32,259 nucleotides of DNA from a virus. The stretch covers positions 1-32,259 of IMG/VR virus record IMGVR_UViG_3300027291_000115; one strand, given 5' to 3'. The translations under genes and the position numbers were made by a program. The notes beneath the pieces were generated by a model. That model saw only the letters and a list, made by a program, of their open reading frames with translations. It ran no database searches and was not told where the DNA came from. This document shows, in pieces, positions 8,362 through 15,370 of the stretch. Within the stretch, counting starts at the first letter, position 1. Each line of letters begins with the position of its first letter.

Positions 8362-9805
8362 CGCGCCCATACACGTTTTTTGGTGCGTTCCACTGAGGTG
8401 AGTTGGAGATAACAAAGCCCCCCACTACAGGCGTCGAATCCATGAAGCGCCAAGCTGAACCTAAGCCCACCTCAGGAAGATATTTCGGCAGTTGCTGCTC
8501 TTCAATCTCAAGGTCAAAACCAGTTGCAGAATAAATCAGTGATTTCAATTTATCGCAGTCAAGCCTTCGTCGAGAGACCCAGCCGTCGTGCATACACAGC
8601 AAGATGTCTTCGCCGCAATGCTCGATGACGGTTTTAAGCGTCAACGCCTCAACACCTTGCAAGGCATGACATAGGAGCTTGAATGTGGGATTTTTCTTGC
8701 CCAATAGCTTGGCCTCGATACCCATGGCATTGACGTAACAGCCTCGATTGCTGTGCGTGTCGTTCACGATGTGTTTGCCCACCGTGAGAATTTCTTTTTT
8801 AAGACCGCGTACAAAGGGATGGGCCGTGAAAAGCTCGGCAGCCTCTGTACCCAGCACCTGCGGGATGGAGGCCAAGTCAGGGTTCGTGTGAAGCGGAGCG
8901 CCGTAGAGCAAAGCGATCAGACACTCCTTGATTTTTTCCAAACCAACGTCGTTGCAGTGCGCATTTAGCTGGATGCGAATCTCTTTTCTGTTGCGCATGT
9001 ACTCATCAACAACTGGGGTGGTCTTACCCAGTCTCTTTGCCCACGCGCTCAGGATGCTGAAGTGGGCGTTGTTGAGGTCGTAGTCCCAGTGGCCGTGCAA
9101 TGCAGCACTGAGCACTTCACGCTGGGTGTTTTGGATCGCAAAGAACACCTCGGCCAGTCGACCAGTGGATTTTTGTTCGTAGAGCAAAGGGATGGAGCCG
9201 GGACACAAGGTGTTTCTGGACAGCTTCAGAAGGCGAAGAGCGCTCATGCGTTGGCGTGGATTGCTGGCCGAACGAGAAAACTCAAGCAAAGCCTCTTGGT
9301 TGATAGGCAAGGTGGGCGATGGCTTGACCCCAACCCACACTGAGCGTTTTGCATGTGTAACGGTAGGGTCGCTGTTGGCTGCGCGGCTCAAGATGACGTT
9401 GGGTGGCATGTGGATCCGTTTTCCATCTTTGAAAACGGCAAAACTTTTGGGGTCCTCCAAAAATTCCACCAGAGCTTCACCCAAAAAGTCGTAGGGTGTG
9501 AAGCTGCTGATGAGGTTGCTGATGTTGTCGCCCTGAACGCAGTGAAAGAAATCTTTCACCACGAGATTGCGTGTGCGAAGATTGCCCCACAGATCTCTCA
9601 TGTACTCCACGGAGAACGCTGCTCCAAAATCTCGTGTGTGTTGGTACCGGTTGTTGGCGAAGTCCCACAGCATCTGTGCGATGTGACGTTGATGTCGTTC
9701 AGAAAGATCAGCAAAGTCCGAGCACCGGTCGCGCAGGTGTTCGAGCAAACCGGCCGGAAGAGTAGAAGAGGAGAGGACCGCCATGCCGACATCATAGGGA
9801 GGCAC
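8309..9805 (-). CDS. Polymerase-like protein with family-A-type palm motifs
   Basis: This is a 498-residue protein. The C-terminal half shows an order of motifs like a family A polymerase palm. A candidate motif A is D241-Y-D-L-N-N-A-H-F-S-I-L. A Lys/Tyr-Gly helix (KIKECLIALLYG) could be motif B. LLCMHDGW (H406, D407) resembles motif C, with Gly in place of the usual Glu. The N-terminal half (1-200) has no domain I recognise. I infer an element-encoded replicase or polymerase, but the match is motif-level only. The annotated GTG start at 9805 lacks a clear ribosome site; an ATG 21 bp inside (9784) is an alternative. It opposes the neighbouring phage-type genes. Confidence 0.66.
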   Translation of the reverse strand: MPPYDVGMAVLSSSTLPAGLLEHLRDRCSDFADLSERHQRHIAQMLWDFANNRYQHTRDFGAAFSVEYMRDLWGNLRTRNLVVKDFFHCVQGDNISNLISSFTPYDFLGEALVEFLEDPKSFAVFKDGKRIHMPPNVILSRAANSDPTVTHAKRSVWVGVKPSPTLPINQEALLEFSRSASNPRQRMSALRLLKLSRNTLCPGSIPLLYEQKSTGRLAEVFFAIQNTQREVLSAALHGHWDYDLNNAHFSILSAWAKRLGKTTPVVDEYMRNRKEIRIQLNAHCNDVGLEKIKECLIALLYGAPLHTNPDLASIPQVLGTEAAELFTAHPFVRGLKKEILTVGKHIVNDTHSNRGCYVNAMGIEAKLLGKKNPTFKLLCHALQGVEALTLKTVIEHCGEDILLCMHDGWVSRRRLDCDKLKSLIYSATGFDLEIEEQQLPKYLPEVGLGSAWRFMDSTPVVGGFVISNSPQWNAPKNVYGRVTRPDVAHRAKKPSSKP

Positions 9806-10049
9806 AGGGGCAAAGGTGGCGGGTCATAGAGGCGCAGGGGGTCGTAGGTCGTAGGCACAGGACGCAGGACGCAGGGGGCGCAGAGGGCGCAGGGGCACCC
9901 CCCCGCCACAGGCACCGCAGAGGGTAGAGGCACAACGGAGGCAAGGGTATCAGTTGAGCATCAAACCTCTGAAACCCGCATATTCATTGGGTTTTGAAGA
10001 AAATCGGTGTGGATTTTGGCTTGCGGTGAACCAGTGTCATTTACACACC
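9806..10049. repeat. Intergenic G-rich short-repeat tract upstream of the polymerase-like gene
   Basis: I see no convincing gene here. From about 9840 to 9900 the plus strand holds short imperfect direct repeats: GTCGTAG twice, CAGGACG twice, then a GCAGGGG/GCAGAGG/GCAGGGG series. An AAACCC...GGGTTT inverted repeat lies at about 9976-9998. Repeats beside a replication-type gene can be an origin with iterons, but the units are irregular. This stretch must also hold the boundary between element genes and the glycosyltransferase operon. Confidence 0.4.
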
Positions 10050-10226
10050 TCACCCCACCAACAACACCGCGTCCCCCACCTGCGGCAAACCGACCACCAA
10101 CACCTCGGTGGCGTTCTCGTCGCTCACATGAAGGTAAGCACCTGACTCCAAAGGCATCCAGCCGATGGACTCGGCTTGGATTTGGGTCAGTTCAGCCCAG
10201 AAGTCGGCTTCAATGTCATGGGTCAT
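10050..10226 (-). CDS. Small hypothetical ORF, 58 residues
   Basis: The acidic 58-residue ORF starts MTHDIEADFWAELTQIQ and ends LPQVGDAVLLVG. It lies on the operon strand 88 bp beyond the 33-residue ORF. There is no ribosome site and no recognisable family. It may be a short real gene, or the remains of a gene cut at the element/operon boundary. Its protein-like composition is the only support. Confidence 0.3.
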   Translation of the reverse strand: MTHDIEADFWAELTQIQAESIGWMPLESGAYLHVSDENATEVLVVGLPQVGDAVLLVG

Positions 10227-10314
10227 TTTGTTTGATAAGCGCTCAGCACAATGACGTTGGTGGTTGGAAAGTCCGGGATGCTGTATTGCGTTGCCGTTGG
10301 CACTATGACACTCA

Positions 10315-10416
10315 TCAGATAACGCCAAATAAGAATAGGTAAAGGGTCACCAAACCCAACAAAGCAGATATCTGGGCTGTGATCAGCAATAAGGCACCGT
10401 AGGGCTTGTTATTCAT
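10315..10416 (-). CDS. 33-residue single-pass membrane peptide
   Basis: The ORF encodes MNNKPYGALLLITAQISALL followed by a hydrophobic stretch to GVI, i.e. one transmembrane helix with a positively charged N-terminus. Its ATG overlaps the last 8 nt of the glycosyltransferase gene (ATGAATAA), a layout typical of translational coupling. Function unknown. Its length makes chance hard to exclude, but composition and coupling favour a real gene. Confidence 0.45.
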   Translation of the reverse strand: MNNKPYGALLLITAQISALLGLVTLYLFLFGVI

Positions 10417-11656
10417 GATGAATCCGCTCCACCCACGCCAATTGCTTGGGCAGGCAAACAGTTTGTAGGTCGTAGTTTTGTTGGGCGAACTGCCTTGCAT
10501 TGGCACCAAGACGTTTCCGCTCCTCGGGCTTGTCCAGCAAATCACACACCTCTTGGGCCAGTGCTTTGGGATTAAAGAAGTTCACCAAGCACCCTGTCTC
10601 GTTGTGCGTGATCGCTTCGTGCAGCGGCTGCGTGTCGCTTGCAACGATGGCGCAACCTGCGCTCATGGCTTCGAGCAAGCTCCAGCTCAGCACAAAGGGG
10701 TACGTCAGGTACACATGCACGCTGGACAGTTGCAGCAAGGGGATGAAGTATTGGTAAGGCACATGGCCCAAGAAGTGCACCCGGCTCCAATCGGCATCGC
10801 TGATCTGGCCACGCACCTCAGCGGCAAAGATGTCTTTCCACTTGGTGCCGCCGTTCTCCTTGAGCGTGGGTCTGGCACCGTAACTCACGTCGTCCCCCCC
10901 GACAATCAGCACCCGCGCATTGGGGCGGTTCTTCAAGATGTCAGGCAAGGCCCGCATGAAGACGTGATATCCCCGGTAAGGTTCCAAGTTACGGTTGACG
11001 AAGGTGATGACCTCATCGTCTTTGGTCAGGTGCAAATTACCGTTCAGGGTGAGCTTGACCGCAGGGTTTGGGGCCACCGCTTGGGTATCGATGCCGTCGT
11101 GCACCACCGTGATCTTGGAGCGGAACGGCTCCGGAAAGGTACTCGCTTGCCAGTGCGTTGGAGAAATCCCCGCATCGGCCACCTCAAAGTGCAGCAGGTT
11201 GTTCAGGTTCTTGAGCCGCAGGCGGCAAGCGTCGCCCGGGTCCGTTGGGGGGAACTCAGGGTCAAACCCTACATCAGCGCCTTGGGGGTGGTAGAAGAAC
11301 TCGCAGTAGATAGCCAGCTTGGCTTGGGACCAGACTTCTTTGAGAAACAGGCTCTCACCCCAGCCGTGGTGAGCAATGATCACATCAGGCGTAAAGCCGC
11401 TGTCCTTCAATTGCAGCGCGGCTTTGAAGCACGCCTCGCCCCGGATCGCCTTGGTCTCGAAGTCGCTGACCCACGGGTGCACGTTGGGCGTGGTGCCACG
11501 GCTGGCGGAGTAGTGCACCAATTTGACCCCTTGCCACGCTTTGACCTCGGTCTTTTGCATGGTCATGGCAAAGACCGTGTGGCCCTGCTTGACCAGTGCG
11601 GGTGCCAAGAACTTGAACTGCCCCGGGAAGTTCTGGTGAATAAATAGGATGTTCAT
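10409..11656 (-). CDS. Glycosyltransferase, GT4-like
   Basis: The 415-residue GT-B protein starts MNILFIHQNFPGQFKFLAPA. The acceptor domain occupies the first half and holds a HHGWGESLFLKEVW stretch. The donor-sugar half has FVNRNLEPYRGYHVFMRALP, LIVGGDDVSYG and SLLEAMSAGCAIVASD, where E329 is the donor-binding Glu of the GT4 EX7E region. It should add a sugar to a surface glycan in the cytoplasm. ATG 11656 is chosen because it overlaps the previous stop by 4 nt (ATGA). The last gene of the core operon. Confidence 0.9.
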   Translation of the reverse strand: MNILFIHQNFPGQFKFLAPALVKQGHTVFAMTMQKTEVKAWQGVKLVHYSASRGTTPNVHPWVSDFETKAIRGEACFKAALQLKDSGFTPDVIIAHHGWGESLFLKEVWSQAKLAIYCEFFYHPQGADVGFDPEFPPTDPGDACRLRLKNLNNLLHFEVADAGISPTHWQASTFPEPFRSKITVVHDGIDTQAVAPNPAVKLTLNGNLHLTKDDEVITFVNRNLEPYRGYHVFMRALPDILKNRPNARVLIVGGDDVSYGARPTLKENGGTKWKDIFAAEVRGQISDADWSRVHFLGHVPYQYFIPLLQLSSVHVYLTYPFVLSWSLLEAMSAGCAIVASDTQPLHEAITHNETGCLVNFFNPKALAQEVCDLLDKPEERKRLGANARQFAQQNYDLQTVCLPKQLAWVERIHHE

Positions 11657-13299
11657 GAAACCACCCTCAGCACGCCCAGCTTCAAAAGCCACGCCAGAGA
11701 CCGGAACACAAAGGGTTGGCGCTCATGCGCAATACCGACAAACAGTGCCTGTGCAGTCTGGGGGGGCGATGCGGCGTGCAGCACAGACGCGATCTCATCC
11801 TCGGTGGGCAAGATGACCTTGGCAAAGTCCACCATCGACAGTTGGCGGTAGGCCATCGCTCTTTGCATTGCTGTTGCAGCATCGGCATCTACAAGGGCCA
11901 AAAGGGTTTGTGGTGTGAGCGCTTGGGTGGGGTAGCTGGCAAAGGCATGGAAAGGGTCCATGCGGGCGGGCCAAGGGTGAGGCAAGGGCTGGAGGTCTTT
12001 GGCCTGCGACACGCGCATCTCACCAAGACTTGCCCACAGCGACTCGTATTGGGCAATGACCGTTTTCCAGTCGAAGACCGCTTGCGCTCTTGCTCTGCCA
12101 GCCTCGCCCATTTGGCTTCGCAGTTCGGGGCTTTTGAAGAGCTTTTCAAAAGCGGCAGCGGCTGCTTGCACGTCCATGGCTACCAGTGAACAGGTGTGAC
12201 CGCAATACATGTCGTAGGTGTCGATCTCCAGCGCATGGCGCAGCGCCAAGTCGCCTCCCAAGCCTGCTTGCGGCATGAGTGTGGGAATACGGAATCCGTC
12301 CACCCCATTGCGCACCGTGTCTTTGTAGCCATCCCAGTCCGCAACCACCACGGGCAAGCCTGCGGCCATGGCTTCAATCGGCACGATGCCAAAGGTCTCT
12401 TGGATGTTGTCCGAGAGCGAACAAAACACATCGGCCCCGGCCCACGCGGTTTGGCGGTCTTCGGCCTTGCGACCATCCAAAGTAAGTACCCGCACACTGG
12501 GGCAAGCCAGTTTTGCTGCATCGGTATAGGCTTTGGCAATGAAATCATTGGCGTGCCAGCCGCATTCGACAAGCACCACAGATTTACCCGAAGCCTGTGC
12601 AGCCGCTTCAAGTGCTTGGTACATGGCCAGAGGGTGGGCTTTGGCATGAAACGACAAGCGGCCCATGAATAAAACGACCAGCGTATCTGGGGACACACCC
12701 AAGGCAGAACGGGCAGTGGCCTTTTGGTCAGCAGAAAAAACAAAGTCAGCGGTATGGATGCCCAGCGGGATCACCGGCAACTGTGGCAAGACCATCTTGG
12801 TGATGCCAAGTCGATCTTTGAGGTAGTCCACCTGAGCTTGGAGCAGACGGGTGACGTTGTCCTTGACAGCCGTAGAGGTGCAGATGACCGCATCCCACGG
12901 CTGAACGGGTGCGGTGATCAAAGCCGTCAAAGCATCCATGGCTCCGGCAGAAGACGTAGTGTGGGTAATGCCGCACAGGCTCCAAGCACCATGGCCAAAG
13001 GCAGCGCGGTTAAACGCGTGCTCACCAATACCGGGGCCGGGGTGATAGACCACGCCAGCTTGGGCAAGTGATGCCAGACTGTTTTTGTCGACAGCCTTGA
13101 CTGGCTCTTCGCGCCCCGCAGACCGAACTGCTTTGGCAAAGTGCTGCGCATGTTCCGGGCGCGTCACCTGCGCCCAAAACTCAGAAGTGGTGCTGTGCCC
13201 GAGAAACCCACGCAAAAAAGACTCACCCGCAGCGTTTCTGCCCATCAGCTTGGGGCCGCTGGTGGTGTAGGCCTCAGGGTGGAAGTAAATAGCGGTCAC
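11653..13299 (-). CDS. Glycosyltransferase, GT4 family
   Basis: The 548-residue protein has a GT-B fold. The donor half carries VVLFMGRLSFHAKAHPLAMY, then VLVECGW, a CSLSDNIQETFGIVPIEAMA segment with the EX7E pair E301/E309, and GLPVVVADWDGYKDTV. The C-terminal 110 residues form an extra helical domain ending at a stop that overlaps the next gene. It likely transfers a sugar from a nucleotide donor during glycan assembly. The start is a GTG at 13299 that overlaps the upstream stop (GTGA), indicating coupled translation. Confidence 0.92.
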   Translation of the reverse strand: MTAIYFHPEAYTTSGPKLMGRNAAGESFLRGFLGHSTTSEFWAQVTRPEHAQHFAKAVRSAGREEPVKAVDKNSLASLAQAGVVYHPGPGIGEHAFNRAAFGHGAWSLCGITHTTSSAGAMDALTALITAPVQPWDAVICTSTAVKDNVTRLLQAQVDYLKDRLGITKMVLPQLPVIPLGIHTADFVFSADQKATARSALGVSPDTLVVLFMGRLSFHAKAHPLAMYQALEAAAQASGKSVVLVECGWHANDFIAKAYTDAAKLACPSVRVLTLDGRKAEDRQTAWAGADVFCSLSDNIQETFGIVPIEAMAAGLPVVVADWDGYKDTVRNGVDGFRIPTLMPQAGLGGDLALRHALEIDTYDMYCGHTCSLVAMDVQAAAAAFEKLFKSPELRSQMGEAGRARAQAVFDWKTVIAQYESLWASLGEMRVSQAKDLQPLPHPWPARMDPFHAFASYPTQALTPQTLLALVDADAATAMQRAMAYRQLSMVDFAKVILPTEDEIASVLHAASPPQTAQALFVGIAHERQPFVFRSLAWLLKLGVLRVVS

Positions 13300-13748
13300 G
13301 ACTTTGCTCCCAGCCAGTGGGGAAGTTGCACCGTATCGAGCCAGCCTACTACCCTTGCCTTTTGCGCCAGCATCTCAATGACCATGTGCGATTGCATTCT
13401 GGTGAGGCTCAAGGTTGTCATTACCCCTGCGCCTCGCATGACCATTTGGGTGCCCACCTTGTCTACCGTAATGCTCACTTCTTCTAACAGCTTGGCCTCT
13501 GGTGTGACTAGTGTCCCTTGTTGTGTGGTGTGCGGGCCATCAAACTCCAGCGATAGTGCATGCTCCAAAGCGATGTCTCTTTGCCCAAGTGGGACATTCA
13601 CCGCTGGCAAATCAATGGTTTGGAGCTTTTGAAGCCACGCATCCAGCAGTTTGAGCAGCAGACTGCGGGTGATTAACCAATCCGCCTGTGAGCGCACAGA
13701 AAAGCGCATCCTGTCATCCGATGCGAGATACGTTAAATCTAGATTCAT
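13296..13748 (-). CDS. Conserved-looking protein of unknown function in the glycosylation operon
   Basis: The 150-residue protein begins MNLDLTYLASDDRMRFSVRS and is predicted as mixed alpha/beta without membrane segments. I recognise no domain. It sits between the FkbM-like methyltransferase (16-bp gap) and the first glycosyltransferase (4-nt overlap), so it is almost certainly co-translated with them. ATG 13748 is preferred over the upstream TTG because GGTGAG precedes it. Confidence 0.72.
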   Translation of the reverse strand: MNLDLTYLASDDRMRFSVRSQADWLITRSLLLKLLDAWLQKLQTIDLPAVNVPLGQRDIALEHALSLEFDGPHTTQQGTLVTPEAKLLEEVSITVDKVGTQMVMRGAGVMTTLSLTRMQSHMVIEMLAQKARVVGWLDTVQLPHWLGAKS

Positions 13749-13764
13749 CAACTCACCCAAAGCC

Positions 13765-14607
13765 TCAAGCTTGAGACACGAGAGGTGAGCTTTTTGGCTT
13801 CATCACAAGCCAAGGCGTAGGGCCTGATCGCCACTCCCATGTGGCCAGCAACTGGTCAAGGTGGGCCAAGTTGATGAACCAATTCGGGGGCTTGATCAGT
13901 TGCCGTTGACCATCGTCTTGCACCAGAGTGATGTTGTGGGTGGCTTTGAAACGGTCGATCAGCAATTGCGTGATGCCTTGAATCAAGCACTCGTGGCTTT
14001 CGACAATGATGTCCATGCCCTTCAGAGATGGAGCAAGTGCAGGATCGAGCAACTCACGCTCTGCGCCTTCGATGTCGCACATCAACAGCACCTTCTGACC
14101 CGCGTAGGCTGCAAAGTCATCCGGGGTAAACAAGCCGCCTACGGCAACACGGTCAGCAACTTGGTTTTTGTGAGCCAGCTCAGCACAGACTTCTTGTGCC
14201 TTGGGGTTGAGGTCATGCGCCAGTACACGGGTGTTAGGCATGCGAAGCGCCATGCCCACGGCGTAATAACCCTCTGCGCAGCCAATGTTCAAAATGGTGG
14301 GGTATTGCTTTTGAATGGCTGCTTCAACATAGGGTTGCAAAGGCTGTTCGTAACAACCCAGCAGCTTGGCAATGTGACAACCCTCGGCAGATTGGGGCAA
14401 GAAGTCCAGACCTTGCAAAGGCCCTTGCATGACGTTGGTGCCTTGCTGCTGGAGCAGAGTGTTTTGGATCAGCACAGAGCGCCACTTGGAAAGCAGGCGC
14501 AGTGCGTTGTTCAGTTGAACCTGCTCGGCACCATGGTCGGAAGTGGTTTGGCTCAGCAGGCTTTGAAGCTGCTTTTGAACCTGAGCGTTGATGCTTTGTG
14601 CGGTCAT
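13765..14607 (-). CDS. FkbM-like SAM-dependent methyltransferase
   Basis: The 280-residue protein has a helical N-terminal 90 residues and then a Rossmann domain. The SAM loop is ILNIGCAEGYYAVG (about 105-118), followed by HDLNP (141-145). CDIEGAERELL (177-187) is the DIEGAE signature seen in FkbM-type methyltransferases. These usually O-methylate sugars or peptides in surface glycans and natural products. The substrate here is unknown. AGGGG precedes the ATG. It lies 24 bp after MT2 in the same operon. Confidence 0.85.
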   Translation of the reverse strand: MTAQSINAQVQKQLQSLLSQTTSDHGAEQVQLNNALRLLSKWRSVLIQNTLLQQQGTNVMQGPLQGLDFLPQSAEGCHIAKLLGCYEQPLQPYVEAAIQKQYPTILNIGCAEGYYAVGMALRMPNTRVLAHDLNPKAQEVCAELAHKNQVADRVAVGGLFTPDDFAAYAGQKVLLMCDIEGAERELLDPALAPSLKGMDIIVESHECLIQGITQLLIDRFKATHNITLVQDDGQRQLIKPPNWFINLAHLDQLLATWEWRSGPTPWLVMKPKSSPLVSQA

Positions 14608-14631
14608 GGTGGTGCCCCTGCGCTTGGCAAG

Positions 14632-15237
14632 TTACAAAGGCGTCATGTGCGTAACAGCCAGCGCTTTCATTTGCTCTTCAGTCAAAGCCTCTTTACTGGC
14701 CACAGCCCATAGGTCAAAGTAGGGGTGGGCACGGGCCATGGTGGCCACCGCTTTGAAACCAGCCGCTTGAAGGGTTGCCGTCAACACCTTCTGGGTAAAA
14801 CCGCAGCGGTGCGCCATGTACAAATTGCCTTGGGCCATGGATGAGCGCAGGCCATACAAGATATCGATGGGTGCGATTGGGCCAGCAGGGCTGGTGTAGG
14901 CCGCCTCGGTGAGTTTGTCTTCGGCAATCAGCTTGCAAACGCTTTGCAGATCGGGGCATGTGATGACGGCTATGCCATCAGATTTTAAAACCCGCAAAAA
15001 CTCAGCAAGTGCCATAGGCACTTCATGCGGATACAAATGCTCGATGTTGTGAGAAGAGAAAACCGCGTCTAACGATTCAGAAAAAACGGAAGACATATCG
15101 GTCATGGTGCCGACCAAGTCAGGTTTGACGGATTCGTCGATGTCAAAACGAAGCTCAGTCCAGTCAGCAGACGAGAGGGCCTTGGTGGTGCGGTCTTTGC
15201 GCTTGTGGCCGCAGCCGACATGAAGAAAGGATTTCAT
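14632..15237 (-). CDS. SAM-dependent methyltransferase MT2, S-layer-linked paralogue
   Basis: The 201-residue class I methyltransferase is collinear with MT1 (683-1294). It shares HVGCG, SHNIEHLYPHE, LAEFLRVLKSDG, TCPDLQSVC and NLYMAHRCGFTQKVL. The C-terminal 25 residues differ most. It lies 36 bp after the second S-layer terminator, as MT1 does after the first, so each S-layer body travels with its own copy. Unlike MT1, it is followed by the FkbM-like and glycosyltransferase genes instead of a TPR gene. Confidence 0.88.
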   Translation of the reverse strand: MKSFLHVGCGHKRKDRTTKALSSADWTELRFDIDESVKPDLVGTMTDMSSVFSESLDAVFSSHNIEHLYPHEVPMALAEFLRVLKSDGIAVITCPDLQSVCKLIAEDKLTEAAYTSPAGPIAPIDILYGLRSSMAQGNLYMAHRCGFTQKVLTATLQAAGFKAVATMARAHPYFDLWAVASKEALTEEQMKALAVTHMTPL

Positions 15238-15305
15238 ATGGGGTTTTGTCTAAAGGCAAGAAGGTTGCACTTAGAAAAAACCCCACCCCCTTGTGAGGGG
15301 TGGGG
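15229..15305. repeat. 77-bp duplicated block, copy 2
   Basis: Counterpart of 1286-1362 with two mismatches. It covers the MT2 start, its leader and the terminator stem. As a direct repeat about 13.9 kb away from the first copy, it is also a substrate for homologous recombination. Confidence 0.9.
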
Positions 15306-15306
15306 C
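15274..15306 (-). terminator. Rho-independent terminator after S-layer-like gene 2
   Basis: Minus-strand stem CCCCACCCC (15297-15305) with GGGGTGGGG (15281-15289), followed by six T at 15275-15280. Stem, loop and tail are identical to the copy at 1331-1364. Confidence 0.93.
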
Positions 15307-15370
15307 TGGAGGCTTTAGTAGTTGGAGCTTCTTCGTGCAACCACGATATCAGTCACCAACTTAAAACAGC

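Noticed and set aside
9840-9905. CRISPR-like array in the G-rich tract.
   Set aside because: Units are 7 bp and irregular, with no spacers of constant length and no cas genes nearby.
9945-9975. Possible right junction of a smaller element 1: minus strand AGAGGTTTG-ATG-CTCAACTGATAC, weakly like the core CGCTCACTACAG after a start codon.
   Set aside because: Only GCTCA matches without a gap. A crossover core should be identical on both sides, so it is not called an attachment site.
10478-11647. 389-codon plus-strand frame opposite the glycosyltransferase.
   Set aside because: The minus-strand protein shows GT4 motifs and coupled start/stop overlaps on both sides; the opposite frame has no recognisable features.
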